The notes under the pieces were generated by a model, which was not told the DNA's origin, did not search any database, and worked only from the letters and a program-made list of their open reading frames with translations. Of a DNA stretch of 64,000 nucleotides, positions 1 through 11,974 are shown in pieces. Position 1 is the first letter of the stretch. Every line of letters begins with the position of its first letter. The stretch lies in NCBI GenBank assembly GCA_026874595.1, contig CM049308.1, positions 40,842,527 to 40,906,526 of the forward strand, written 5' to 3'. The DNA is from Sipunculus nudus. Its lineage: Eukaryota > Annelida > Sipuncula > Golfingiida > Sipunculidae. The translations under genes and the position numbers were made by a program.

Positions 1-3000
1 ATCAAAATTATTATTCAAGACTATGAGTTTTTCAAATCAGGCATTTTTTTCAGTTTGTAAGAAAAATCATCCTTAGGATATTTTTTTTTAGATATCTTAC
101 TATAAAAAAGCATTGTTGATGCAAAAATTAAGATTGAGCTTTGAATAATAAATTCCTAACACGGTGATCACGCTACAATACTTTTTCTTCCACATAACCA
201 CTCTTCCTTTGGCAGCGTTTTTGGAGTATCGCCAACAGGGAAGTTGGCATCGGGCCAAGAATGTATGCCGCATGCGACGTATCAAATATGTGCCTTTACT
301 TTTGGTAAAAGATGGATTATTTGGTAAAGCTTACCAAAACATTCTTACCCAGTTCCGCCTAGGTATACCACTCTCTTGAGTTGTTGACTTTTTAAGGGTA
401 TATGTAACCATAAACGGTTATCCCTTTCCCCAACTAAGTCCAAACATTCAGGATCCCCCAAATCCGGTACATTGCAAGAAAGACGAACCTACCTGAAATG
501 GTTTTGTCACAGAGATAAGACTTTACTTCAAAAGAAATAACTCCATATATACTATGTATAGGTATAAAACCGAACAAGTGTCTACACGCACCTGTGCGTG
601 TGCCTGTAATCATTCATACATATATACAGATGCACAGGACTGCTTATCGGGGACTGAACGGATGTTACTGTTTACACACATCATTCAGGCTGTCACCGAC
701 ACTTTGGCCCACTTTGGCCATGTAATAGCATACATGATGGGTTGACATTGTTTGCGCGAATAGTTATGACGTGACTTACTGCTTTTTTCTGATTTCCAAA
801 TCTTTGTAACTGTAATTTTATAGACAATCTATATGTCACCAGTTGTTTAAATTATAATACAAGTGCCTCATGAGCAATGACGCTTAGCTAGATCTGACAC
901 ATAACTTAAGACCACAGCACATAAATGAAGGTCATAAGTGACCTAATTTGGCAGTTTATGAGAACGTGTCAGTATGTAAATAAGTTTTAACATCCTAGTT
1001 CTATTGGTTATACGATTTTTGGCCTGCTAAGTATCGAACTGATAGATGTAGTTCGTCATTCTCAACAAAAGCCCCAGGGGTCTTATATAAATTTACTCTG
1101 TGCAAAATTGTGTATAATAAGGGTAAGAATGAAAAAAAAAAACAATGAACCCTAACAAATACTGCAATATGCTATTGTCCAGGACAAGGAGTTCTACCTA
1201 TATAGCTTAACTATGCATACGATTTAAAAAAGGGAACCGTACCATTATAGCTCACAGGATAGAACATTTACATCATTATAAAAATAAGTAGCGCCACCTG
1301 TAGTTTATTTACTCACACAAGTCACATGATCAATATTTTGCAAGGGAAAATACATCTCATAAAGCATACACAGAAATCAAACACTGTAAAAATGGCTGTA
1401 ATATATGCATATGCCAGCAACCATCTGATATATATTCCTGACAATCGACACACACACACATTTGCTTATGCCTCTTTAGTGGAAAAAAAGAGAAATCCTC
1501 ACTGAGGGAGATAAACACATAAGATTTAAGTTAAGTTGTACACATGTTTATTACAAACGTTAATAGGCCTATAATGGGGACCATTGATGATCATTTCTCA
1601 GGTCGAGTGTTAGGGGGCAGCACAATATGGGGACAGCAGCAGCGTGCTCGCAGATCTGCTGAAAACATTGCTGCGTCCTCGAAAATGGATATTCATAAAA
1701 TACCATCGAAATAATTTTTCCCGCCCGAGTGTCAGTTAAGAATGCAATTGTTCTATGGTTAAAATCATTTATGCGATATGTTTGTTCATCAGAAATTTAA
1801 AGTGGTTCTTGTTCCTTACTTTAATCAATGCCAACATCCCTGTCAACATGTCATGTTTACATTCAATGATTTTATTTTTTCTCGGACCTAGACACTATAA
1901 AAAAATTAATTTCGCTTCGCTCTGATGATCCACATCACAGCCATGTGAGTGTAAGTTTAACCTTCCTGTGACCTGAAGCCAGGCACGCAAAATTAGGTGA
2001 ACATAGCGTCTCAGGTCAGATCTCGCAGAACAACAAAGGCATTCTCCACACAGAAGATATGGTACAGAATGTCAAGGATAGATCTCCTGCGGACACTCAG
2101 GCGTAAAGTACGCTTTTACTTCGAAATCGAGCTGTGTAGCCTGAAAATTGTAAATTATTGTAAATGTGTGGGCTTCAAATTCTGACACCAACACTTCACT
2201 GGAGCTTCTTAATACGCCAGCGGTGAAGGTATAGATTAAGTGAAGAGGCAAACCACAGGAGTGTGACAGTTGAGACAAGTAGTCTGGGCCGTCCCACAGT
2301 GCCTAACAGGAAAAGATTCGTTTTGAGCAGAAACGACATCTGGCGAAAGTGTGCAATTTTCCATAATAAAGCTGTCCATCCCTTTGTCAGGTATCGCCGC
2401 TTGTGGAGTGTCCGATATTAGGCCTACCCTGGTGGTGTCCGATATTTTGTATTAAATGGCGCGACCTATGTTTGTCTGATATTTTAAAAATCTCCTGCAT
2501 GTTTAGGAGGCTTTAAATTATACCCGAAAACCAGCGTATCCCGAGCGGTAAGCCGACGAAAGCAGAAGGGTGCCATATTAGCACCCCCCCCCCCCCCCTT
2601 CTTTAAATCGCATTCTCTTTTGGAAACGGAACTGACATGGGGAGAAATCCTGGAAATTACCGGTATTTCATTTCTTATTCTTAAGTTCTGCCTCTTATTG
2701 TTGTGAATAATACTTGTATTGTAATACTTTTTTAATTGATTTTTTAATTATATTCGATTAAATGCATATTACAAACAATACTATATTCCAGGCAAGGACA
2801 TATAAACCTTATATTGAAAAATTTAACATATTTCAAATACAATATGAACATGCTACACACAACATATGATACTTCTACAAAACAAGTATAACTGTGTTTT
2901 TTTTTTTGTTTTTTTTTGCAGGATTAAATCTGTTCATCGGGGTTCGTAATATATATTTAAAATGGTAAGGTTACATAATTTATTGCCCTCTCTTCAAAAC

Positions 3001-5610
3001 GCGCAGTTAGAATATATAACTACAATAATCATAAATTCAATATCGACATTATTTTCAAGTAGAGCTTCCTGTTTACTAATTGATCTTGTGATGTTATTTC
3101 TGTTGATCATTCATTTTTTTACATAGTTTTACGAAATGTAAATATTTTATCACACTTAATTTTCCATATAATTAACCAGTAATTATTTACTTTCATGTAA
3201 TATATCTAAACAGAAAATCTTAATTATTATTATTCGAAATTGTAACGGTATGACCAAGAAAGGAGTGCACACTGCCCGGTTTATGATCGGTCCGATGTTA
3301 CTTGCGAAATCTGATCAGAACCTCACACCTACAGGTGTGAAACCCGACACGCGTGGCTGCTGGCGCCAAGGCACTGCCGGGGCTCCCCGCCGATGGGCTG
3401 GAGTAGCGCCACCGTGGGATTGTGTCTGAAACTAGGTTTTGCTCCTCTGACCGCGAGACTAACGCAAGACCGCGTCGGAATCCTTGACAGCATACCACAA
3501 CATTGTTATGGGTTCATAACTGAAATGAGATTTCAGTTATAGGGATCCTCTTATGGAAAAGCGTAGCAAGGGTATATTGGGATATTTGCAAAATGAACAG
3601 AGAAAATAGAGGCAATTAAGCATATTTCTTACCAATAATGGCTAATAAACTGTTCTGGAGCAAAAATAAATTATGTAGAAGTGCTCTTATGAGGAAATTG
3701 TTAAGATTTCAACTCCGGTTGGATTTTTTAGCCTGCCATGCTGTCATGTTTATGTTTTGTCACATGACCCTGTCCTTGACCTTATTGATATGTGAAAAGT
3801 TGTCCTCTGATTATTGTCCCAAATAAATTATAGTAAATATTGTTTCCATAACTTCCATATGCAAATTTGTCAAAACCTTAAAAGATCTAGCAATAAACTT
3901 ATAAAGGAATTATTGTAGCCATATATTTTCATTTACTCATAAGTATTATTCATGAAATAAGATTTTTTTAATGGACATATTAGCAATAAATTAGTCTGGT
4001 ACACCAGAGGTCAGGTCACAGGTCAGGTCATGGGTGACCAGAGTTCATGCCTCAGCAACATGGCTGTGTCAGTGATGGTCTTCTGCTCTTCTCTTCATGA
4101 TAAAATGCTGTTATATCATATATAACATAAACAGGAGACTCCACATGTATGGAAACTGATATATAAAGGCTATATAGGTAGATTGAACATAGTTTAAGCT
4201 GCATCTTATTCTTAATTATTATTTTATTCTTTCCTTCTGATAAATCAGAAGGACCGCTACGATATTTCGTAAGAACATATTCAAGGCTGAGTATGGAGCC
4301 CGGGTCACCTGGTGTGTAATTCTCAGCCTTGCACCAAGGCAACATGGCACTATAAAAATGGATGAAATATATTATATGCAGTGTATAATTTATTTTTACT
4401 TGAAATATTATATTAAAACCACCATGAAATTAAAAAAAAAATTGTCAAATGATAAGTTCGAATCATAAATACTGAAGCAAATCAACAGGCCCTACTTTTG
4501 AAATAAATGCCCCAGCTGTAACACCTAGACTGTGGACATAGTTTGTTAAAAGTTGACAACATGCCAGCGTTAATTTTTCACTCACATATGAAACTGACGT
4601 CTTGTCGGCGAAAGATATGAAAGAACGCAACGGAACACACACCCGGGTTTCACTGAGCCAGAGGCCTGTTAGTTAAAGCGCCATTTCTCGTTTATCCTAC
4701 AATATTCCTGCTTATTTAAAACAGCAAAGGCACCCAAATGACATTGCCTTTAAGTAAAAAATAGTAATTTGAAATAAAATTTTCGGATAACCGTATTTTA
4801 TAAAAAAAATAACTTAAATATGCGGTCTTTTGAATGCCTGCATGTATCTCCGTTCCCAGCGACTCCTCGGGCCTTCGGCTCGCATAGTATGTCTACAGGT
4901 ATTCGAGCATTTGAACACGCCGTTATGTTTCATAACTATTGAATGCGCAGAATATGAAAATTGACTTCCGTTGGTTCTAATAATTCCAAAAATAACAGCC
5001 AGTATGTCAGATCGACGAATGGTTTGCTTCCACAAGGCAGGTAACATCGGACCAGGCGCTCGGCGGGGCCTATAATGAGGTGTCAAGATAAAGAGGGGGA
5101 GCGCAGTACAATATATAGCCGATCACGGCCGGGACAATAGTAGCAAATAAATTATGGAGTACAGCTTGGCCAACGATCGTTGATGTCCGAGTACACACCG
5201 CTTTCCATTAAAACTTCTTGGTATGGCCTAGCAGCTTTTAGGGAAATTTTTCAAGGAACTTGTTCACAGCGAAAATTCTAAAGGGTCTTTGTGTTGCAAT
5301 CCATTATATTTTCAGTATATAATTGAAAAGATGATATTTCACCATGTAATATATAAATATATTTCTTGACAACAGATATTATTGATATCCATACTTAAAA
5401 AATTTGGGAAGAACATCACATTCGTACTGTTGATCCAACTAAATCATCAGAAAACCGGTTCAGAAGTTCTTAAGATCTGGAAAGTTGTATGAGAATTGTA
5501 AGGCCTACCTCACATGCATTACGCAACTCATCGATCTTCCACCAATACAGGACTAAACTGGTTTGAAGGCGATGAATGTCAACAAGCAGTGAGGTTGTCC
5601 AAAATATTCA
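1..5610. other. Region without a supportable gene
   Basis: No open frame here looks like a conserved protein and none of the short frames has a recognisable domain or a plausible splice context. The stretch is AT-rich with scattered homopolymer runs, including a C tract at about 2583-2598. A GC-richer patch at about 3300-3490 may be an old short interspersed element, but I cannot name it. A single AGGTGGCGC-type site lies near 1291-1303 (minus-strand reading). Distal regulatory sequence for the receptor gene that follows is possible but not shown. Confidence 0.5.
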
Positions 5611-6516
5611 CAATTTAACATGATTTGCATGTTGTCTTAACTGTTCTTGTAGTTTTCGGACATAATATGACGGGGGAAATAATTTGGCAGTCATATTTTT
5701 ACGTGCGTCTGTGTGTTTGCGTTTATTTTGAATTTCCAGAACAGATGTTTTATCCAGATTAGGGGCTACAAGGTCGCCCCCTTCTGTTCGAAATAACAAA
5801 CGGGCCAGTCCAAAGTGGCTTTTCGATAAAAGGTCGAAGTGTATAAAGACGGATATATGACAAAATGGAATTTATATATTGTGTGTGTGTGTTAGCGTTA
5901 TAACGTTGTACGTTTACGTCATAACCCTGGTCCCTTGAGAACCTTTGGTAAAATAAGTTACTACGGTACCATAAATGACCCTCATCGGAAAGGAACGACG
6001 CAAAGAAGGTTGAATGAATAGTTAAAATAAGTTTAATTTTTAGTAAACGGAATTATAAGAAGGAAATAAACTAGTACCATTCCCACATGCACCCCTGAAG
6101 GGGAGACCGCATGATCAATCTGTGATGATGATGTAAACTGCAATTATGACGTTGCAGATGGAGCAGGACCTGTATTGTAATCACTAAACCTTCCCAATAC
6201 CTTTAGTGAGGTCCTATTGTATATAATTTCATCAATTATTTCATAACCATCACGATCACAAATTAAATGTCATTGTAAATATTCACACATTACATACCTT
6301 CATATGTAAAGAGTCTCACATTCAGTTTGTGAAAAAAACCGCGGTTTTCCCAAGACAATAGCAAGCAGTTGTTTAATGTTGTTTTTATAACGTGTTATTA
6401 TTGTAGTTGTTTAACTGTATGTTACGTACATTTGGTTAAATCATTTGTGTGGTGACCATGCACATGATAACAACAGATTTTAATGTTACCTGCACAACAG
6501 TCTTTTTGGGAACAAA

Positions 6517-8118
6517 ATGGCTCAACCTTCAACCTCTCTAGCCTTGCTGTTCCTGCAAATGATCATCTTGACATATGGGGACTTGGTATGCCACAAAGAT
6601 TGTTTGATCTGTACAAATGACTGGAACCATCGTCTTCAGAAAGAAAACGTTCCAGTTATTACAGCAACGAAAATATTGAAACTGGATAATTGCCAGATAA
6701 CCGCAATTGACATACAACTCGCGTTGTTTTTCCCAAAGATTAAGCGTTTGAACCTGTCCTGGAACAACATTACCACAATCCGGACAAAATTGTTTTCTGG
6801 TTACCAGGAACTGAAATTCTTGTACATGAACCACGGAGGTATTTTACAAATAGAACCACGGGGTCTACATGGCATACCAAATCTCAAGGTGCTGAGCCTG
6901 ACATATGATAAATTACCGCATTTGCAAGCAGGGATGTTCGACGGTTTGCTCAGTTTGCATTATTTGGATCTCCGTTTCAACAAAATAAGAGTCCTGGAGT
7001 CAAATGCACTGGCACCAATGAGATCGCTTAGAACATTAAGGCTCGGACACAACTTACTGGTTACAGTTACTGTTTCCGGTGACTGGCCTCCTGATCTAGG
7101 GTGGCTTGACCTGAGACAGAATTCCCTGATCTTCTATCCTGATCTGGGAAAATGTTCATTTAATGTCACGCTTGCAGGAAATCCTATACAATGTAGCTGC
7201 AAAAGAGGAAAGACTACCGTCCCTAGTCGAAAATGCCCGATATTTTTCAGCTGCAAAACTGGGGTGTTGAACGGTATAAATGAAACTTTACTCGTTTATG
7301 ATTTGGACAAAAGCAGTGGCATACATTACCTGATTATGGCGACTTCGTTTGTAAATTACACAGCTATACACGAAATCTTCATGACTGCTCCAAATTGCCG
7401 AAAACCAGAGATCACAAAGTTTCACGTGAAAGGTGTTATTTTGACCTGCTCCGCACAAGGCAACCCGGGGCCAAGTGTGACTATAATTGACACAGATGGG
7501 CAATCTTCACGTAAAGAACCAGTCCAGAATGATGAAAAGGTTACGGTTTCAACGGTAACCGGACATCAGGTAGCAAACTACACCTGCACAACCTCAAACG
7601 TCATGGGTGTCGATGTGGAACACGTCTATATAGACGCCTGTTGCACTGCCAGTTTCAGTAATTCAACGGACCCTGAAAATCACACCATCACAGACTTATC
7701 TGTCTATACACCGTACCTTTCCACCAACCTACGCATAATCTGGTACAGTTGTATATGCGCTGTAGTTGGTGTTTTAACGACATGTATTGCCATGAAATGC
7801 TTCAGACGTGGAAGAATTCTCTTCATTTCAGAACAGGCGCCCCTGTCTGTGACAATTAATGCAGCAGATACAGGTTTTGCTGCTGACTGGAACCCAGAGG
7901 GAGAAAACACATACCAAGCGCTTATGACTGAACGAAACGCAGGAAGAAAAGACGGGGAATCTGGCCATGAAACAGTGTACCAATCCTTGGAAGTTTTGAG
8001 GATTCGGGAATGCAAAGAAGACAATGAATTTTATCAGAACATGACATCCACCAAGAAAAATAAAGGAAACCAGTACAACCTACATCCAGAAGGAGAAAAC
8101 ATATACCAGGATATTTAG
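6517..8118 (+). CDS. LRR-Ig transmembrane receptor with tyrosine-motif tail
   Basis: The frame encodes 533 residues in one apparent exon. Residues 1-21 are a hydrophobic signal peptide. A Cys-rich N-cap follows (C25, C29, C32, C59), then about seven leucine-rich repeats (about 52-212), an LRR C-cap (C226, C228, C240, C246), one Ig-like domain (about 295-375, core C311 and C357 in the context NYTC), a short stalk with N-glycosylation sites, and a transmembrane helix at about 406-428 followed by basic FRRGR. The roughly 105-residue tail has Tyr466 (YQAL), Tyr488 (TVYQSL), Tyr506 (YQNM), Tyr520 (YNLH) and Tyr530 (YQDI). YxxL/I motifs recruit SH2 proteins in immune receptors, and YxxM with YxN fits PI3K and Grb2 binding; their use here is inference. 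The first ATG precedes the signal peptide and is conserved in the duplicate at 59761. The ligand is unknown. The LRR-plus-Ig plan suggests an immune or adhesion receptor, and no orthologue is claimed. Confidence 0.9.
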   Translation: MAQPSTSLALLFLQMIILTYGDLVCHKDCLICTNDWNHRLQKENVPVITATKILKLDNCQITAIDIQLALFFPKIKRLNLSWNNITTIRTKLFSGYQELKFLYMNHGGILQIEPRGLHGIPNLKVLSLTYDKLPHLQAGMFDGLLSLHYLDLRFNKIRVLESNALAPMRSLRTLRLGHNLLVTVTVSGDWPPDLGWLDLRQNSLIFYPDLGKCSFNVTLAGNPIQCSCKRGKTTVPSRKCPIFFSCKTGVLNGINETLLVYDLDKSSGIHYLIMATSFVNYTAIHEIFMTAPNCRKPEITKFHVKGVILTCSAQGNPGPSVTIIDTDGQSSRKEPVQNDEKVTVSTVTGHQVANYTCTTSNVMGVDVEHVYIDACCTASFSNSTDPENHTITDLSVYTPYLSTNLRIIWYSCICAVVGVLTTCIAMKCFRRGRILFISEQAPLSVTINAADTGFAADWNPEGENTYQALMTERNAGRKDGESGHETVYQSLEVLRIRECKEDNEFYQNMTSTKKNKGNQYNLHPEGENIYQDI

Positions 8119-8139
8119 GCTGTACAAAAAGCAAGGAAC

Positions 8140-8145
8140 AATAAA
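8140..8145 (+). terminator. Poly(A) signal of receptor copy 1
   Basis: A canonical AATAAA lies 22 bases after the stop codon and is conserved in copy 2 (61388-61393). If used, the 3' untranslated region is very short. Conservation of sequence well beyond this point reflects the duplication and does not prove a longer transcript. Confidence 0.55.
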
Positions 8146-10182
8146 GCTGCCCTGAAACAATGAACTAATGTTGTCTCTGTTTTAGCATTCGGAAAGACAC
8201 TGAAACCTGTGTAACACGGCAGAGAGCCAGCTCTGCTATTTATTTAGAAAGGTCAGTTATATTTACCATGGTTACTGTTTATTATTTATTATATTGCGAT
8301 TTTATGAGGATTTTTTCTTGGTCATTGATTTATCTGACTGACATAATATTTACATTCCATTCCCGATATACAAAACTGATGTTGTTGATTTTTTACTTTG
8401 AAGGGTCCAAACAAAATTTCCCTATATAATACGTTTGACCTTTATGTAAAAGTTAATGCTGAAAACTACAGCTTGTCGAACGTTTCCATTTAATTCTACA
8501 AATCCGAATGCAATATGGTCAGGAGTAATAATGCTATTAATAATATAATCCTATTTTATATAATCCTATTTTTGTCATGTTTAAATATTTTATATGTCAT
8601 TAATTTTACAAATTTGCTATTTGAAAATAAAATCAACAATTGGGACATGAACATTAAGGTAAATATGAAATATTAAATTGTGACTTTATTATCGATAGTT
8701 TGCTTTATCATATAACTAAAATTGCCGAAAACATATGTATTTTTAATATCAAATTTTTATTTGAAATTTAAAATCAATTTGTAAAGGATGGCAAAGCGGC
8801 ATAATCCGGATATAGATTTGAACCATTAAAGAACAAAATTATCAACAACATTTGTACATCAAAGAGTACAAGGCACCCCAAATTTTAGTAATTATACCCG
8901 GTTCATGTTTTCCATATATGTATATCTTAAATGTTGCAGCTTTTTTTCTATTATCTATTGTAAATACGCAGAACCCACAAGCAAGCCGCTTACCCTGTAG
9001 CGCATAAAAGTATGCACGAAAACCCTAAAGTTACGTCCAAGACAATGATGTAAACGTGCGCTTGTTTCTAAAAGGTAAATAGAAAGAACTTTGTTATCAC
9101 GTCAATCCTATATGGCGATCCTCATTGAAAAGCAGCAATTGCTGAAAGAGCTATCCTGTTGTAATATATTGTATTGTAATAAATAAACAAGGCGCTGCAT
9201 GTAACGACAGGTATACTCTTGCGTTTAATCTGATGCATGCTTGATATTCTACATTATGGTGTGTTAAAAAACCAGGGCAAGGGAAACAATGAGGAAAACC
9301 TCTTCAGCGCATTTTGTATGTAACGCGTTGTAAATTTGTATTATTAAAGATATTTAAGTGGATATACTGTATCGTTTTAAAATTTTGATATTTATGAACT
9401 AATGCAGCATCACCAATAAGGATGATAGATGTTGGAGAATTAACATCATTTGTACTGCCATAAGCTTAACAGAAGGAAAGGCGATAAACCAGAAATCTAT
9501 AAACGAAAATTACGACCATGAAATTTGGGGCAAGGAAAAAATAAACTTCCGCAAATACATGAAACGCCCCATCGAGCGCAAGTCTAAGTGAAACTTTATA
9601 TGCAGCTGGAAGAAAAATGATGGCTAACGATCACCGTGACGTGGCATTGAAGCTTAAGGTGAAGGTGATGTTAAGTGGTAACTGACATACATAATGATGA
9701 AGATTACCCAGTTAGGTATAACTCTGATCAACACGAAAAGGATAATAAAAATGATATACATATACTGTCTGAGTGTCATATCTGTACTGGGTCACAGTGA
9801 GCTTATTTCAGAACATTTGTGTTAACTAGCTATAGGGCAATTATAAGAACAATTGACTTGCATGCTGAACAGTTACTGTTAAACAGATTGATAAAGAATG
9901 TATAGTTAGGTGTAACTGCGGATATTATTAACAAAACCAACTGCATTGTTTATGCTGTTTAACCTAGGTTTCTTACCAATTTGATTCACAGTGATCCGAT
10001 TAAAAAAAAGTTAACATGCTGTAGCTCACTACTAATATATATGAACAACTGACGTGCCTGCTAGGCATAATATAACATTTCAGTGAAATCGAGTCAGTGG
10101 TCTAAACGGTAGAGTGCTGATAAATTTCACATATAAACTTCACCCAATTATTAACCGCTCTGAAGGAGTCATATGTCGCTTC
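8146..10182. other. Downstream flank of receptor copy 1, no gene seen
   Basis: This is AT-rich sequence with no supportable coding frame. It is conserved, with indels, in the second duplication copy (about 61394-63365). Copy 2 lacks several short segments, for example around 8655-8745. A short stretch near 10090-10125 resembles a tRNA-like head (GTGGTCTAAACGGTAGAGTG), but I see no matching B box and do not call it a tRNA or SINE. Confidence 0.5.
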
Positions 10183-10380
10183 TCAGGGGCGGATCCAGGA
10201 TTAAGGAAAAGGGTTGTCCAACGTAAGAGGACTAATGAAAAACCTAAAAAAACAAGGTCCCATGGTCCGGAAAAGGGGGGGGGTCCAGGCCGAAATATTT
10301 TATCTGAACCCCTGAAAAAAGGTTACTTCGGATGAAAAAGGGGTGTCCAGACCCCATGGACTCCCCCTGGATCCGCTTCT
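10183..10380 (+). mobile_element. Small MITE with GGGGCGGATCCAG ends
   Basis: The element opens with CAGGGGCGGATCCAGG and closes with an inverted match ending CCCCCTGGATCCGC at about 10364-10377. The interior is A/G-rich and has no coding capacity. Ends of this kind occur in hAT-like miniature elements, which is family knowledge and not proof. The same element sits at the same place in copy 2 (63366-63530) but has lost its right end there, so it inserted before the segmental duplication. Confidence 0.6.
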
Positions 10381-11974
10381 GCTTCTATCCACCAAGTGTG
10401 AACCGGATCTGAAGACCAAACACGGTGCTATCGTGCTAATGAGAAAACATGGTTCAAAAGAGTAAAGACCATGAGAGCGAAGATCAAGGTCAAATCACCA
10501 TGAACAAGTGACCCGTGGGTCATGACGCTCAGCCGACTGACATGTTGATAATCTAATTAAGATAGGTGGCATCATTGTTGATGCATATTAGCTTAAGTTC
10601 ATCAAGGCCCATAAGCACAACGAATTCGATTACACTCAACCAGCCTTTCATAAGGAATCTGGCAATTTGTGTGTTTGTTGCATTATTTCTGGGGTGCTCA
10701 AACATACCCTAAAAATTTGAGAATATAGGTTAACTGTGACACAATTTCAGGTTTCTGGGAAGAACTTATTAGGAATTCTCAGAATGTCAAGTTAAAAGAT
10801 TCTGGGCCCCATGGTTGTTATCTGTGCCCTACTTTGGTATCAAATAGCTCAGAAAATATGGGTAACAGAGACCTTAATTCACGTTTCCAAGGAGACTTTT
10901 ACAGATCTCCCTGGATGTCAAGTTTGAAGATTCTAGGACCAATGGTTACAATTTAAGCCCTGTTAAGGAACGACCGCATCTTTTATGGTCTCAAAATAGA
11001 GAGAGAAAAAATCGTAAAAAAATCGAAAAATACAGGTTGCACCACCAGTCTACAGAAACTGATGAAACATTCCATGATGCATATGCATGCAAAGAATAAT
11101 GCCAATCAATGCACTAGTTGTTCAGATAACCGAGCTTTTGTATCAAATTTTTAATTATTCTGGGGGGGGGGGGTACTTCTGAGCCCCATAGCTCAGACTA
11201 TATGGGTGACAGAGATCTAATTTCAGGTTTTCATGGAGACTTTTTATGGACCTCCAAGCATGGAGAAAGAAGATTCTAGGTCTAGTCGTTTCGATTTGTG
11301 CCCTGTTAACAGATAACCGCATCTTTTAAGGTCTCATAAATAGATAAATAAAATAGTAAAATATCGAAAAAAATACAGGTGTTGCAGAAACCGATGAAAC
11401 ACTCCATGATCAATATCCATGCAAAGAATCATGGTGATCGATGAATAAGTTGTTCAGGTTCTTGAAAGCCCCATAGCTTACAGGTTTTGGGTAACAAAGA
11501 CCTAATTCCAGGTTTCCAAAGAGACTTTTCATGGGCCTCCCTGCATGTTGAGACAGAAGATTCTAAGTCCAGTCATCAAGATTTGTGCGCTGTTGACAGA
11601 TGACGGCATCTTTTAAAGTCTCAAAAATAGAGAAAAAAAAATCGTAAAAAAAAATCGAAAAATACAGGTGTGCAACCATTCTGCAAAAAAGTTGATGAAA
11701 GCTAATGAAAAGAATCATGCAAAGAATCATGGCAATCAATGAACTATTTGTTGAGATTCTAGAGCTTTTGTATCAAATTTTTAGTTGTTCTTGGGGGTAC
11801 TTCAAAGCCCTATAGCTCAAAGAATATGGGTAACAGAGACCTTATTCCAGGTTTCCACAGAGACTTTTCATGGGCCTCCCTGTATATCAAGAGAGAAAAT
11901 TATAGGTCCAGTTCTTAGAGTTTGTGCCCTGTTAATAGATGACCGCATCCTATGAGGTCTCAAAAATAGAGAAA

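Larger units (their letters stand above)
5620..10504 (+). repeat. Segmental duplication, copy 1 (direct)
   Basis: This block aligns, with small indels, to about 58880-63655 in the same orientation. The match begins around the shared text near 5640 and 58895 (TATGACGGGGGAAATAATTT) and continues through upstream sequence, the receptor coding region, its poly(A) signal and about 2.3 kb of downstream flank. It stops at about 10504, where an element with the palindrome TGACCCGTGGGTCA begins, whereas copy 2 continues into different sequence. The duplicated block therefore includes the promoter region. By eye most of the block is close to 90% identical, which suggests a fairly recent event. Confidence 0.9.

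Noticed and set aside
3300-3490. Named SINE or CORE/Deu domain
   Set aside because: The patch is GC-rich and SINE-like in composition, but I could not match a known tRNA head, core or tail.
7842-8118. Classical ITAM in the receptor tail
   Set aside because: The first two YxxL motifs are 18 residues apart, beyond the usual 6-12, so only single YxxL/I, YxxM and ITSM-like motifs are claimed.
10090-10125. tRNA-like or SINE head (also at about 63275)
   Set aside because: There is an A-box-like string but no convincing B box, no cloverleaf and no tail.
10114-10335. 73-codon frame, with a parallel one at 63298-63564
   Set aside because: They lie across the MITE and its flank. Their resemblance to each other comes from the segmental duplication, and the C-termini diverge at the MITE.
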